Shown: piece after piece, positions 1 through 9,085 of the stretch | Position numbering within the stretch: the stretch's first letter is position 1 | Layout of the letters: every line of letters begins with the position of its first letter | DNA from: Franconibacter pulveris DSM 19144 | Lineage (GTDB): Bacteria > Pseudomonadota > Gammaproteobacteria > Enterobacterales > Enterobacteriaceae | Reading direction: 5' to 3' | Assembly (NCBI GenBank): GCA_000621185.1 | Contig: KK211222.1 | Span: 62,001-126,000 of the forward strand | DNA: 64,000 nucleotides | Program-made: the position numbers and the translations under genes | The notes under the pieces: model-generated | Database searches by the model: none | Seen by the model: only the letters and a program-made list of their open reading frames with translations | What the model was told of the DNA's origin: nothing

Positions 1-178
1 CTTGTCCAAGCGTCCAACCGACCAGCGGGGTGATCGCTTCTATAACGCCAAAAATAAGACCTGTGCGTAGCGCTTCGGTAAAACGGGGTTTGTGCAGCGT
101 AGCGCCTTTACCAATGGAGGCAGCGAACGCATCCATCGACATGCCGAAGGCGAGAAGTAGGGTGGCGGAAAGATTCAT
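1..178 (-). CDS. mntP: Manganese efflux pump MntP (5' part only)
   Basis: Inner-membrane Mn2+ exporter. Only the first 59 codons lie in the window; the rest runs off the left edge. Reading leftwards from the ATG at 178, the product starts [20 protein letters not shown], the conserved first membrane helix of MntP with its DAFAAS motif. The start has an AGGA Shine-Dalgarno about 10 nt upstream and follows a yybP-ykoY riboswitch, the known arrangement of E. coli mntP. Two MntR-box-like palindromes lie further upstream. The family call is firm; completeness cannot be judged. Confidence 0.93.
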   Translation of the reverse strand, partial: MNLSATLLLAFGMSMDAFAASIGKGATLHKPRFTEALRTGLIFGVIEAITPLVGWTLGQ

Positions 179-184
179 CACAAC

Positions 185-356
185 GTCCTGACCGGGGTTT
201 TCCATATACACGCGCACTGCCCCCAGTAAACAGCAGTTAGCGTGCCTATGGTCTCGCCTGACTGACGGGCTGTCAGTCCGTACGCGCCACGTTTTTCAAC
301 GAGTATGTTGACGCGTACATTTCCTTTTACAGAAATCGGCTACTCCCCAACGACGG
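185..356 (-). ncRNA. yybP-ykoY manganese riboswitch in the mntP leader
   Basis: Reading leftwards from about 356, the RNA carries the GGGGAGUAGC box, then AUGUACGCGUCAACAUACUCG, then a long stem-loop with ACGGACUGACAGCCCGUCAGU, ending just before the mntP ribosome binding site. I recognise this as nearly the same as the E. coli mntP leader, a Mn2+-sensing yybP-ykoY element that raises mntP expression when Mn2+ is high. The 3' boundary is approximate. Confidence 0.9.
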
Positions 357-490
357 CCGCAACCTTAACATAATTAAGCGTTGCGAGACAACAAACGAGA
401 TTATTATTTTAATTCATTAGCGATAACGCGTTTCATTTATCTCATTGTGAATGTGCTGTTACGCAATGTGGATTAATTAAAGCAGGCAAC

Positions 491-510
491 AATATAGCAA
501 TGGCTATATC
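491..510 (-). promoter_or_regulatory. MntR-box-like palindrome, mntP-proximal
   Basis: ATATAGC-AATG-GCTATAT, a 7+4+7 inverted repeat, matches the E. coli MntR operator form CATAGC-NNNG-GCTATG. It lies upstream of the mntP riboswitch. MntR is known to activate mntP in E. coli. Assigning this site to MntR is inference from the match and the position. Confidence 0.6.
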
Positions 511-533
511 GCAGTTTATTTTTTAAACGCCGA

Positions 534-552
534 AGATAGCCGTTGCTATATA
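534..552 (-). promoter_or_regulatory. Second MntR-box-like palindrome
   Basis: GATAGC-CGTT-GCTATA has the same 4-nt spacing as the neighbouring box, and its centre is about 42 bp away (four helical turns). It lies just beyond the yobD stop codon. The sequence shows a tandem pair; cooperative MntR binding is inference. Confidence 0.5.
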
Positions 553-558
553 TGCATC

Positions 559-1017
559 CTATTGACTTTTCAACAGAAAATGAGAGATCTTCTCCAGGTC
601 GTCTATATTTCTCACACGGATAAGTAACCGGCGTAGTTCTAATTCCATTACCAGTACGCCGTCTTCAGATAAATTCATAACTTTAATGCGGTTATATTTT
701 ATCCAGGCGCCGGCAAAGAAAAAACCCTGCGCTTTAAAGCGGATTTTGGGAATGCGGATCCAGAAAAGATAAATAACAACCAGCGCCAGCGCGCACAATA
801 ACCAGAGCGTCAGCGTCGTCCCCCGTTGCGTAACATTTTGATAGATAAGAATGGCTGTCAGACCGACAAAAATCAGGCTGTCGACACGGCCACGCCTCAA
901 CAAAGGGACCGCCAGCAACGTCTTGCCGTAGCGTTTATCCAGTATCCATTCATCATAAATAGCCCAGCCAAGCAGGAGGAGGATGCACAGCAGTAAAACT
1001 CCATCCGTAAGCGTCAT
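559..1017 (-). CDS. yobD: YobD family inner-membrane protein
   Basis: UPF0266 membrane protein of unknown function, 152 aa, the E. coli YobD length. The chosen start is the ATG at 1017, giving [20 protein letters not shown], with GGAGAAAGT immediately upstream. A longer in-frame ORF from 1065 would run back through the manXYZ terminator and is rejected. Hydrophobic segments lie near residues 5-20, 45-62 and 68-85, followed by a soluble basic C-terminal half. It sits between manZ and mntP, as in E. coli, and is separated from manZ by a terminator. Confidence 0.88.
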   Translation of the reverse strand: MTLTDGVLLLCILLLLGWAIYDEWILDKRYGKTLLAVPLLRRGRVDSLIFVGLTAILIYQNVTQRGTTLTLWLLCALALVVIYLFWIRIPKIRFKAQGFFFAGAWIKYNRIKVMNLSEDGVLVMELELRRLLIRVRNIDDLEKISHFLLKSQ

Positions 1018-1028
1018 ACTTTCTCCAT

Positions 1029-1062
1029 CAAAAAAAAGCCGGGAGCAGCAAGCCCCCGGCAG
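1029..1062 (-). terminator. manXYZ intrinsic terminator
   Basis: On the minus strand a GCCGGG...CCCGGC stem is followed by eight T residues, directly after the manZ stop codon and before yobD. Confidence 0.85.
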
Positions 1063-1074
1063 CATAAATACTAA

Positions 1075-1935
1075 TTATTGACCCAGCAAACCAACCGCGT
1101 AGCCGGCGATGCCGATAACAAAGAAGCCCACGATAATCCACAGCGGGTTAACTTTTCTGCGCAGCAGCCACATACAGGCGAAGGTCAGCAGCAGCGGCAC
1201 CAGGCCCGGCATCAGCTGGTCGAGGATAGTCTGCACCGTCGTGACTTTTTCAGCGCCCGTCTGGTCAGTGATGCGCGAGACAACCAGCGGAATGTTGACG
1301 TGGGTCCACTTGTTAACCAGCGCCCCCATAACAAACAGACCGAGTATCGATGCCCCTTCCGTCAACTTTTGCAGAAAGCCGCCGCCCATATCTTTAACAA
1401 TATCCACTCCTTTGCGGTAGCCATAGGCCACGCCGTAATAGCGGGTGGCAAGGCGGATAAGGTTAAAGAACACAAAAAACAGCAACGGCCCAAGCAGGCT
1501 GCCGCTCATTGCAATGCCTGCGCCGAGCGCTGCGAATACCGGACGCACGGTTCCCCAGAAAATCGGGTCGCCGACGCCTGCGAGCGGTCCCATCAAACCT
1601 ACTTTGATCCCGTTAATAGCGCCATCGTCAATTTCGGCGCCGTTGGCGCGCTGCTCTTCCATAGCGAGCGTCACGCCAAGCACAGGAGCGGCGACGTAAG
1701 GATGCGTGTTAAAAAACTCCAGATGGCGTTTGATAGCCTGACGTCGCGCTTCGTTGTTTTCCGGATAGAGCCGTCTGATGACCGGCACCATGGAGAAACA
1801 GAAGCCGAGCGCCTGCATGCGTTCGAAGTTCCATGAACCCTGGAAGAGGTTAGAGCGAAGGAATACGCTGCGAACATCGCCAGGAGTGAGTTTTTTCTCG
1901 CCTGTTGTTTTTGTCATATCAACCATTTCGCTCAC
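1075..1935 (-). CDS. manZ: Mannose PTS permease component IID
   Basis: Membrane component of the mannose/glucose/glucosamine phosphotransferase system, 286 aa as in E. coli. The start MSEMVDMTKT matches the family. The LMGPLAGVGDPIFWGT motif and the C-terminal membrane anchor near LNP/NPLWIIVGFF are typical of EIID. The start lies 3 nt downstream of the manY stop, so manYZ are translationally close. It is the last gene of manXYZ and is followed by a strong terminator. Confidence 0.97.
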   Translation of the reverse strand: MSEMVDMTKTTGEKKLTPGDVRSVFLRSNLFQGSWNFERMQALGFCFSMVPVIRRLYPENNEARRQAIKRHLEFFNTHPYVAAPVLGVTLAMEEQRANGAEIDDGAINGIKVGLMGPLAGVGDPIFWGTVRPVFAALGAGIAMSGSLLGPLLFFVFFNLIRLATRYYGVAYGYRKGVDIVKDMGGGFLQKLTEGASILGLFVMGALVNKWTHVNIPLVVSRITDQTGAEKVTTVQTILDQLMPGLVPLLLTFACMWLLRRKVNPLWIIVGFFVIGIAGYAVGLLGQ

Positions 1936-1938
1936 CTG

Positions 1939-2739
1939 TTAGTCCAGTTCGTTATCAAGATCGTTAGCACCGGCAGCCTGCGCAGGGGCCGCTGCGGAAC
2001 GGTTGTATTTCGGGCTCAGCTGAATATAAAGCACCGCCATTACCGCGCCGATAACGCCCAGCGCCACCAGGTTAAAGTTAGTAAAGGCTGCAGTCACAAA
2101 GCCGAGATAGAAGAACGGCATCAGGTAGCCTGCGCGCATCATATTAATGACCATCGCATAACCGACGACGACGATCATGCCGCCCGCGATATTAAGACCG
2201 CCAGTTACCACTTCCGGAATAGCGTTGAGCATGTTCTGCACTTCACTGGTGCCGACAGAAATCGCCACAATAACCGCCGGGATAGCGATGCGCATCGCCT
2301 GTAAGAAAAGGGACGAGACGTGGATCCAGGAAAGCGCCGTAAGATTGCCTTTCTCCGCCGCACTGTCTGCCGCGTGCTGGAAGCCCACGGTGATCGTACG
2401 CACGATAATCGTCAGCACCTGACCTGCCGCTGCGAGCGGAATAGCAAGGGCGATACCTGCGCCAATGCTCTGATGGCCCGCAATAACCAGGATCGCGGAA
2501 ATAATCGACGCCAGCGCCGCATCGGGCGCGACGGCGGCGCCGATGTTCATCCAGCCCAAAGCAATCATTTCCAGCGTACCGCCGATGATGATGCCGGTTT
2601 TCATATCGCCCAGCACGGCGCCGACTAACGTACAGGCTACCAGGGGACGGTGAAACTGAAATTCATCCAGCACCGATTCCATACCGGCAATACAGGCGAC
2701 GATGAACACCAGCACAATCTGAAGAGTGGTAATCTCCAT
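1939..2739 (-). CDS. manY: Mannose PTS permease component IIC
   Basis: EIIC of the mannose-family PTS, 266 aa. It forms the sugar channel together with ManZ. The sequence is almost wholly hydrophobic, with the family motif GGTLEMIALGWMNIGAA near residues 53-69 and a glycine-rich GGLNIAGGMIVVVGYAMVIN helix. An AGGAGAAGTACA Shine-Dalgarno region precedes the ATG. A 71-nt gap with a terminator-like hairpin separates it from manX. Confidence 0.97.
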   Translation of the reverse strand: MEITTLQIVLVFIVACIAGMESVLDEFQFHRPLVACTLVGAVLGDMKTGIIIGGTLEMIALGWMNIGAAVAPDAALASIISAILVIAGHQSIGAGIALAIPLAAAGQVLTIIVRTITVGFQHAADSAAEKGNLTALSWIHVSSLFLQAMRIAIPAVIVAISVGTSEVQNMLNAIPEVVTGGLNIAGGMIVVVGYAMVINMMRAGYLMPFFYLGFVTAAFTNFNLVALGVIGAVMAVLYIQLSPKYNRSAAAPAQAAGANDLDNELD

Positions 2740-2781
2740 TGTACTTCTCCTATGCCATTAACTACTTAGAGGTGAACTGAG

Positions 2782-2806
2782 TAAAAAACGCCTTCAGCAA
2801 GGCGCC
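2782..2806 (-). terminator. Terminator-like hairpin between manX and manY
   Basis: Just after the manX stop, the minus strand reads CGCCTT-GCTG-AAGGCG followed by TTTTTTA. This is a short intrinsic-terminator-like structure inside the operon. It could lower manYZ transcription relative to manX or define mRNA 3' ends; that role is inference. Confidence 0.6.
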
Positions 2807-2810
2807 GCCG

Positions 2811-3782
2811 TCAGCGCGCTACTTTGCTGATCAAATCCATCATTTTCAGTTTGGGATCGTTAGAGACTTTACGAACTTCCAGCTCAATGCCGCGTTCGTT
2901 GAGTTTCCGGAAGGCCTCAATATCTTTTTCATCCACCGATACGGCATTGTTAACCTGGGTTTTGCCCTGGCGATAGGCCATGCCGCCGATGTTAACTGAG
3001 GTGATCTTAATGCCGCCTTCGACCACACGCTCCACGTCGGTCGGGTTAGTGAAGAGCAGCATGACGCGCTCGCGCGCATATTTAGGGTTGTTATAAACGC
3101 GGATCATTTTCGCCACGTCCACCACATGCGCGGTTACCCCCGGCGGGGCGACTTGCGTCAACAACGTCTTACGCACCGTATCAGCGGCTACTTCATCGCT
3201 GACCACAATAATGCGCGTAACGTTGGTCTCTTTGGTCCAGCGCGTCGCCACCTGACCGTGAATCAAACGGTCATCGATACGGGCAAGGCCGATGACCATA
3301 TAATCGTTCGGGCCCATTGGTTTGGCTGGCGCGGCGGTTTTCTGAGCGGGAGCCGCCACCGTCGCGGGAGCCGCCTTTTCCGCCGGTTTCGCTTTCAGCG
3401 CCTTCACGCCTTCGCGACCCGTCTCCACCGCCAGCGCCACCAGTTCATCAAACGTGGGGTTGTCATCACGGGCCATCAGGGTTTCAACCAGCATGGGGAT
3501 GTTGACCCCAGCGACAACTTCATGATGCTCTTTATCGACGACAATACGGCTGGCGGCGTTGAAAGGGCTGCCGCCCCAGGTATCGACGAGAAACAGCACA
3601 CCACTTGCGGTATCCAGCTTTTCCAGCTGGGCGTTATATTTCTCAATCAGCGTTTCGGCATTTTCGCCGGGAACAAAATCAATCCAGCCTACGTTTTCCT
3701 GCTCGCCTAACAGCATTTCGGCGGTTTTCAGCAGTTGTTCCGCAGCCCAACCGTGCGTGCCTATGACAATAGCAATAGTCAC
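2811..3782 (-). CDS. manX: Mannose PTS EIIAB component
   Basis: Cytoplasmic phosphocarrier, 323 aa. The N-terminal EIIA domain carries the phosphorylated His10 in IGTHGW. An Ala/Pro/Lys-rich linker spans roughly residues 130-157. The EIIB domain has His175 in IDDRLIHGQVATRW. It relays phosphate from HPr to the incoming sugar. The start is GTG at 3782 with an excellent AAAGGAGG Shine-Dalgarno. First gene of manXYZ. In E. coli the operon is controlled by Mlc/NagC, CRP and the sRNA SgrS; candidate upstream sites are listed separately. Confidence 0.97.
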   Translation of the reverse strand: MTIAIVIGTHGWAAEQLLKTAEMLLGEQENVGWIDFVPGENAETLIEKYNAQLEKLDTASGVLFLVDTWGGSPFNAASRIVVDKEHHEVVAGVNIPMLVETLMARDDNPTFDELVALAVETGREGVKALKAKPAEKAAPATVAAPAQKTAAPAKPMGPNDYMVIGLARIDDRLIHGQVATRWTKETNVTRIIVVSDEVAADTVRKTLLTQVAPPGVTAHVVDVAKMIRVYNNPKYARERVMLLFTNPTDVERVVEGGIKITSVNIGGMAYRQGKTQVNNAVSVDEKDIEAFRKLNERGIELEVRKVSNDPKLKMMDLISKVAR

Positions 3783-3900
3783 TTGCTACCTCCTTTGTGA
3801 GTCCGAACGCGCCGTTCAGGGCGCATCAAGAACGAGTTTCGGCGTACCGAACCAATGCAAAAAAAGGGGTTTGTTAATAAAAAGAATCTGTTACGCGAAT

Positions 3901-3943
3901 TATTTTAGACAGTGAAAAAATATTTTATGTGACGAAGCTCTGT
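3901..3943 (-). promoter_or_regulatory. Candidate Mlc/NagC and CRP sites upstream of manX
   Basis: TATTTTAGACAGTGAAAAAATA (3901-3922) is an AT-rich imperfect palindrome of Mlc/NagC operator type. TGTGA-N6-TCTGT (3928-3943) is a one-sided CRP-like match. Both lie 120-160 bp upstream of manX, where E. coli has such control. The rest of the 470-bp gap (3783-4253) between manX and yoaE shows no gene; it contains the divergent promoters. Confidence 0.4.
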
Positions 3944-4253
3944 TATTGAGGCATGTCTCACGCTCGCGCACGATGCGCTAAAATATGGGCGAAAGAAGTG
4001 TCAGGAAAATTGCAAATTCTGGTAAATCTTTGCCAAAGCCGTAATGGCTTTGTTAATGTAGCTTTCTGTTTAATCTTAAGGAGTAGCGGGCAGTAGCCCA
4101 CCCTATGGACCGTCACCGACGCCGTAACACCTTTTGGCCCGTCGCGGCCTTGCGCCAGCCTGGCGTTTCTCCGTATTTATCCTCTGTTTATTCCCTTTTA
4201 GCGCCCACATATTTTGGGGTGCCGTTTAGTCATTCCTTTAGCAGGAGCAACGC

Positions 4254-5819
4254 ATGGAATTCTTAATGGACCCTTCTATCTGGGCGGGCTTATTAACGCT
4301 GGTTGTGCTGGAAATCGTTCTGGGCATCGACAACCTCGTTTTTATCGCCATCCTTGCGGATAAACTGCCGCCAAAGCAGCGAGACAAAGCGCGTCTTATC
4401 GGGCTTTCGCTGGCTCTGGTTATGCGTCTGGGCCTGTTGTCGCTGATTTCGTGGATGGTAACGCTCACCCGTCCGCTGTTCACCGTCTGGGATTTCACTT
4501 TCTCGGGGCGTGATTTGATCATGCTGCTCGGGGGTATTTTCCTGCTGTTTAAAGCGACCACCGAGCTGCATGAAAGGCTGGAGAACCGCCAGCATGACGA
4601 TACGCATGGCAAAGGCTACGCGAGCTTCTGGGTCGTCGTGCTGCAAATTGTGGTGCTGGACGCGGTCTTCTCTCTGGATGCGGTGATTACCGCTGTCGGC
4701 ATGGTTAACCATCTGCCGGTGATGATGGCGGCTGTGGTTATTGCGATGGGCGTGATGCTGCTGGCGTCGAAACCGCTGACTAACTTTGTGAACCAGCACC
4801 CGACGGTCGTGGTGCTCTGTCTGAGCTTCCTGCTCATGATTGGCCTGAGTCTGGTAGCGGAAGGGTTTGGTTTCCATATTCCGAAGGGATACCTCTACGC
4901 GGCTATCGGCTTCTCTATTATTATCGAGCTCTTTAACCAGATCGCCCGTCGTAACTTTATCAAGCACCAGTCTCGTCTGCCGCTGCGCGCCCGCACCGCA
5001 GAAGCCATTCTGCGCCTGATGGGCAACCGCCGCCAGAAGAGCACCCAGCCGCAGGCGGAGAATACGAATGCGGTAGTGCCGGTGCATGACGAAGCCTTTG
5101 CTGAAGAAGAACGCTACATGATAAACGGCGTATTGACGCTGGCTTCTCGCTCCCTGCGCAGTATCATGACACCGCGCGGTGAAATTAGCTGGGTGGATGC
5201 CGATCGCAGCGTGGATGAAATTCGCGAACAGCTGCTCTCTTCTCCGCACAGCCTGTTCCCGGTTTGCCGGGGCGAGCTTGATGAGCTGATTGGCGTGGTT
5301 CGCGCTAAGGAGTTACTGGTTGCGCTGGAAGAGGGCGTCGACGTCGCCGCTATCGCGTCGGCCACGCCAGCTATCGTCGTGCCTGAGACGCTGGATCCTA
5401 TCAACCTCCTTGGCGTGCTGCGTCGCGCTCGCGGCAGCTTCGTTATCGTTAACAACGAGTTTGGCGTTGTTCAGGGGCTGGTTACGCCGCTGGATGTGCT
5501 GGAGGCGATTGCCGGTGAATTCCCGGATGCTGACGAAACGCCGGAAATCACGCGCGACGGCGATGACGGTTGGCTGGTGAAAGGCAGCACGGACCTGCAT
5601 GCACTGCAGCAGCACCTTGAAATCAACACGCTGGTGAATGACGAAGAAGATATCGCGACAGTCGCCGGTTTGGTGATCGCGGTAAACGGCCAGATCCCGC
5701 GTCCGGGCGATGAACTGGAAGTGGCGCCTTTACGCATCACCATCGTTGAAGCAAACAAATACCGCGTGGACATGGTGCGGGTAGTGAAAGAGACGCCGCA
5801 CCACGATGAAGAAGAGTAA
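4254..5819 (+). CDS. yoaE: TerC/CBS/CorC-domain membrane protein YoaE
   Basis: Inner-membrane protein of 521 aa, unknown transport role. Residues 1-230 form a TerC-like membrane domain starting [20 protein letters not shown], with the acidic membrane motifs GIDNLVF and [11 protein letters not shown] typical of the family. Two CBS domains follow (about residues 300-425, including [14 protein letters not shown]) and a CorC/HlyC C-terminal domain ends the protein. Some TerC-family proteins handle Mn2+. The start has GCAGGAG upstream. It is transcribed away from manX and ends in a terminator shared with the convergent pdeD. Confidence 0.93.
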   Translation: MEFLMDPSIWAGLLTLVVLEIVLGIDNLVFIAILADKLPPKQRDKARLIGLSLALVMRLGLLSLISWMVTLTRPLFTVWDFTFSGRDLIMLLGGIFLLFKATTELHERLENRQHDDTHGKGYASFWVVVLQIVVLDAVFSLDAVITAVGMVNHLPVMMAAVVIAMGVMLLASKPLTNFVNQHPTVVVLCLSFLLMIGLSLVAEGFGFHIPKGYLYAAIGFSIIIELFNQIARRNFIKHQSRLPLRARTAEAILRLMGNRRQKSTQPQAENTNAVVPVHDEAFAEEERYMINGVLTLASRSLRSIMTPRGEISWVDADRSVDEIREQLLSSPHSLFPVCRGELDELIGVVRAKELLVALEEGVDVAAIASATPAIVVPETLDPINLLGVLRRARGSFVIVNNEFGVVQGLVTPLDVLEAIAGEFPDADETPEITRDGDDGWLVKGSTDLHALQQHLEINTLVNDEEDIATVAGLVIAVNGQIPRPGDELEVAPLRITIVEANKYRVDMVRVVKETPHHDEEE

Positions 5820-5825
5820 CGCGAA

Positions 5826-7424
5826 CTAACGCAACGGCGCCGCCCCCAAAGCGGCGCCGTTTTTTTTATTCTCAGCGTCAGGATGAGTCTCAAGCCAGGC
5901 CGGGAAGGCATGCAGCGGCATCGGTCTGGCGTACAGGTAACCCTGCAGCGCCGTAACGCCCCGACGGCGCAGATAGGCGGCCTGTTCCGCCGTTTCCACC
6001 CCTTCAGCCACCAGGTCGATATGCAGCCGGTTTCCCAGCGCGATAATGATATCGGTGACGGTTGAATTCACAGCGTCTGTGCCAATCGCAGCCGTAAAGG
6101 TTTTATCTATCTTCAGCACGTCGGGGTGGAGCATCTCAAGGTAAGCAAGGGAGCTTTGCCCGGTGCCGAAATCATCAATCGCCAGCTTAACGCCCAGTTG
6201 GTGCAGATCCCGCACGACACGGTGGTCCACATCCGGCAGGGCGTCCCGCTCGGTAAGCTCAAGGAAAAGCGGCTGCGAAGGCTGACGCGCAAACCAGAAT
6301 TGCTGTAAATCCTCTACGATTTTTCCGCGGTGGAAATGGCTCGCCGCCACGTTAATGCCAATATGGAAGTGCGGCGAAACGGGAAAATGATGCAGTTGAC
6401 TCGCCGTTTCCGCCAGCACATAGCGCGTCAGCGGCGCGATAAGGTTTTGCTGTTCGGCCAGCGGAATAAACACATCCGGAGAGATAAAGCCCTGGCGCGG
6501 ATTGTTCCAGCGCAGCAGAATTTCAACGCCGGTGCACTGCTGATTACGCGCATTGACCAACGGCTGGCAATATATTTCAAATTCCCGGGCGGCGAGCCCA
6601 AGGTTGATTTCATGGGAAAAGCTCATTCTGCCCGCGGTGGCAAGCCAGGCGATATAGCCGATCAACAGGCTTAAAATCAGCGCCAGCGGCAGCTGACCCG
6701 GCAGCGCCTTCAGCGCGAGACGATCGCCAGGCGGACCAATAACCGTGACCGAAAAAGGAAAGCGTCCGGAAACGCCTTCCCGCGTTTCAAGCCCCGGCTC
6801 GCCCGGCAGGCTTTGCACCACGCCTTTACCATATTCCAGATGCACATCGCCTACGTTCAACACCACGTGGTCAACCCAGGGACGGGCAGGCTCGAGCATC
6901 AGTCTGGCGAGCAGCTCAATATTCAGCGCCTGAAGAATGCCATCCTGGCCGTCTGGCGATGTCGGCGTCCAGATAATCAATACAGAACTGCCTTTCAGCA
7001 AAGAGTTGTCGCGCGTCAGCAGCATTTGCGGGTAGGGGGAGGGCAGCTTCGGTTGCAGCTGCCGCAGCATTTCGTTACGGCTGCCGAAGATGCTGGAGCA
7101 ATAAACAACACCGTCCTTAACCAGCACAATGGCGCGCAACGTTTGCAATCGCGCGGTTTCCACGCGTAGTGGACCTTCGACGTTTTCACAAAGCTGACCG
7201 ACCAGCGGGAACAACGCGCTGCGTGCGGCGGCCAGCGGTTCGAGCAGGCTCTCGACGGTCGCCACCGCACGGGCGGTAAACAGCGTAACGCGCTGGTCGT
7301 TACGGTTACGTTCGGTAAGGTAACGCACGCCTGTGGTTAACAGCAGCGTTGCAATTGCCAGTGCGAGACAGACAATAATTCTTTTTCGGCGATAGGTTTT
7401 GACTATGCGCTGCGCAGTGAGCAT
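5826..7424 (-). CDS. pdeD: CSS-EAL cyclic-di-GMP phosphodiesterase
   Basis: Membrane-bound c-di-GMP phosphodiesterase, 532 aa, same length and position (next to yoaE) as E. coli PdeD/YoaD. TM1 is at residues 15-33. The periplasmic CSS domain has the redox motif C109-S110-S111 (VYCSSIFG). TM2 is near residues 243-262, and the cytoplasmic EAL domain follows. Catalytic signatures include GVEILLRW (EIL in place of EAL), INVAASHF, LELTERD, IDDFGTGQSS, LKIDK and VAEGVET. In E. coli the periplasmic cysteines control activity through DsbA/DsbB; dsbB also lies in this window. Confidence 0.93.
   Translation of the reverse strand: MLTAQRIVKTYRRKRIIVCLALAIATLLLTTGVRYLTERNRNDQRVTLFTARAVATVESLLEPLAAARSALFPLVGQLCENVEGPLRVETARLQTLRAIVLVKDGVVYCSSIFGSRNEMLRQLQPKLPSPYPQMLLTRDNSLLKGSSVLIIWTPTSPDGQDGILQALNIELLARLMLEPARPWVDHVVLNVGDVHLEYGKGVVQSLPGEPGLETREGVSGRFPFSVTVIGPPGDRLALKALPGQLPLALILSLLIGYIAWLATAGRMSFSHEINLGLAAREFEIYCQPLVNARNQQCTGVEILLRWNNPRQGFISPDVFIPLAEQQNLIAPLTRYVLAETASQLHHFPVSPHFHIGINVAASHFHRGKIVEDLQQFWFARQPSQPLFLELTERDALPDVDHRVVRDLHQLGVKLAIDDFGTGQSSLAYLEMLHPDVLKIDKTFTAAIGTDAVNSTVTDIIIALGNRLHIDLVAEGVETAEQAAYLRRRGVTALQGYLYARPMPLHAFPAWLETHPDAENKKNGAALGAAPLR
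5831..5868 (+). terminator. yoaE terminator inside the pdeD 3' end
   Basis: AACGGCGCCGC-CCCCAAA-GCGGCGCCGTT followed by a T run. The hairpin also encodes the last dozen or so codons of the convergent pdeD (...NGAALGAAPLR). Confidence 0.9.
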
Positions 7425-7510
7425 CCCTGATTAACCCTTAAAGCTACTGGCGAAAGGTGAGTAATAACATAGCAAGTGTAGCGGGGTTCGTGCAGAAGGA
7501 TTTGCCGGCA

Positions 7511-7543
7511 GAGAAAGAAAAAGCGCCGCGGGAGCGGCGCTTC
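7511..7543 (-). terminator. sdaA intrinsic terminator
   Basis: Minus strand: AAGCGCCGCTCCCGCGGCGCTT followed by TTTCTTTCT, just past the sdaA stop. Confidence 0.85.
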
Positions 7544-7549
7544 GATTGA

Positions 7550-8914
7550 TTAGTCGCACTGGACTTTAATGGCTAAACCGCCACGCGAAGTTTCGCGGTA
7601 TTTCGCGTTCATGTCTTTGCCGGTTTCGTACATGGTTTCGATAACTTTATCGAGAGAGACGCGCGGCTCGCTGGTGCGGCGCATCGCCATGCGCGCGGCG
7701 TTAATCGCCTTCACGGAGGCAATGGCGTTACGCTCGATGCACGGCACCTGCACCTGGCCGGCAACCGGGTCGCAGGTCAGGCCCAGGTTATGCTCCATGC
7801 CTATCTCCGCCGCTACGCACACCTGTTCCGGGCTTGCGCCCAGCAGCTCGGCGAGACCCGCCGCCGCCATTGAGCAGGCGACGCCCACTTCGCCCTGGCA
7901 GCCCACTTCCGCGCCTGAAATAGACGCGTTCATTTTATAAAGCGCGCCGATAGCGCCCGCCGCCAGGAAATAGCGGATGTAGATATCGGGACTAACCGAT
8001 TCGATAAAGTGATCGTAATACGCCAACACCGCCGGGACGATGCCGCATGCGCCGTTAGTCGGCGCAGTCACCACGCGACCGCCGGCCGCGTTTTCTTCGT
8101 TCACCGCCAGCGCGAACATGTTCACCCAGTCAACGACGATCATCGGGTCGTTAGAAAGCTTATCGCTGGAGACCAGCATACGGCGCAGCGCGGAGGCGCG
8201 ACGCGGTACGCGCAGAGGGCCTGGCAATACGCCTTCGGTATTCATCCCGCGATCGATACAGGCGCGCATGGTCTGCCAGACGTTCGCGAAGTACTCTTCA
8301 ATCTCTTTCTTGCTGTGCAGCGCCAGTTCGTTCTGCATCACCAGACCAGAGAGAGAAAGGCCGGTTTCCCGGCAGTGCGCCAGCAGCGCTTTTGCGGAAT
8401 CAAACGCATACGGCACGGTCACTTCGCTGGCGGCGTCTTTACCAAAATTCTCTTCGTCAACGATAAAACCGCCGCCGATGGAGTAGTACGTTTTGCTGTA
8501 AAGCAGCGTTTCGCCCTTAAAAGCGTGGATCTGCATGCCGTTTTCGTGCAGCGAAAGGTTATCGCTGTGAAAACGCATGCCGTTGTCTTTCGGAAAATCC
8601 ACTTCATGACGCCCCAGCGCCAGCAGCAGGCGGCCGCGCGCTTCTACGTCGCGGATAAATGCGGGAATGGCGTCGATATCCACCGTCGCCGGCTCGTTGC
8701 CCGCGAGGCCCATAATAATGGCGATATCGGTATGGTGTCCTTTGCCGGTCAGCGACAGTGAACCGTAAACATCCACCGCAACGCGGGTGACGTCTTCGAG
8801 TAATCCTTTTTCGACCAGATCATCGACGAACTGCTTCCCGGCCTTCATCGGCCCTACGGTATGGGAAGAGGAGGGACCAATGCCCACCTTAAACATGTCG
8901 AATATACTAATCAC
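7550..8914 (-). CDS. sdaA: L-serine deaminase I
   Basis: Iron-sulfur L-serine dehydratase that converts L-serine to pyruvate and ammonia, 454 aa as in E. coli. It starts MISIFDMFKVGIGPSSSHTVGPM, the serine-dehydratase beta domain signature. The alpha domain carries the Fe-S cysteines in TNGACGIVPA, GLTCDPVAGQVQVPC and nearby. It stands alone between pdeD and nudL with its own terminator. The order pdeD-sdaA-nudL-pabB is the E. coli order. Confidence 0.97.
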   Translation of the reverse strand: MISIFDMFKVGIGPSSSHTVGPMKAGKQFVDDLVEKGLLEDVTRVAVDVYGSLSLTGKGHHTDIAIIMGLAGNEPATVDIDAIPAFIRDVEARGRLLLALGRHEVDFPKDNGMRFHSDNLSLHENGMQIHAFKGETLLYSKTYYSIGGGFIVDEENFGKDAASEVTVPYAFDSAKALLAHCRETGLSLSGLVMQNELALHSKKEIEEYFANVWQTMRACIDRGMNTEGVLPGPLRVPRRASALRRMLVSSDKLSNDPMIVVDWVNMFALAVNEENAAGGRVVTAPTNGACGIVPAVLAYYDHFIESVSPDIYIRYFLAAGAIGALYKMNASISGAEVGCQGEVGVACSMAAAGLAELLGASPEQVCVAAEIGMEHNLGLTCDPVAGQVQVPCIERNAIASVKAINAARMAMRRTSEPRVSLDKVIETMYETGKDMNAKYRETSRGGLAIKVQCD

Positions 8915-9085
8915 GCTTTAACTCCTGACAGGGTCATTGTGATATCAATGACGATGTGAAAACTGCGCATAGTGTAAGAGGTTATTGTTCTGCGCTGTTA
9001 ACTATTCACATGAATTATACTAATGGCTAACGCCAATCAACCTAATAAAGTGCTGTGGATCGCAATTTTTTACACACAATACGAG

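Noticed and set aside
1078-1836. Long antisense reading frames (for example opposite manZ, pabB, treA, dadA)
   Set aside because: These are shadow ORFs created by high-GC codon use of the true genes. They have no ribosome binding sites and low-complexity Arg/His/Gln-rich products.
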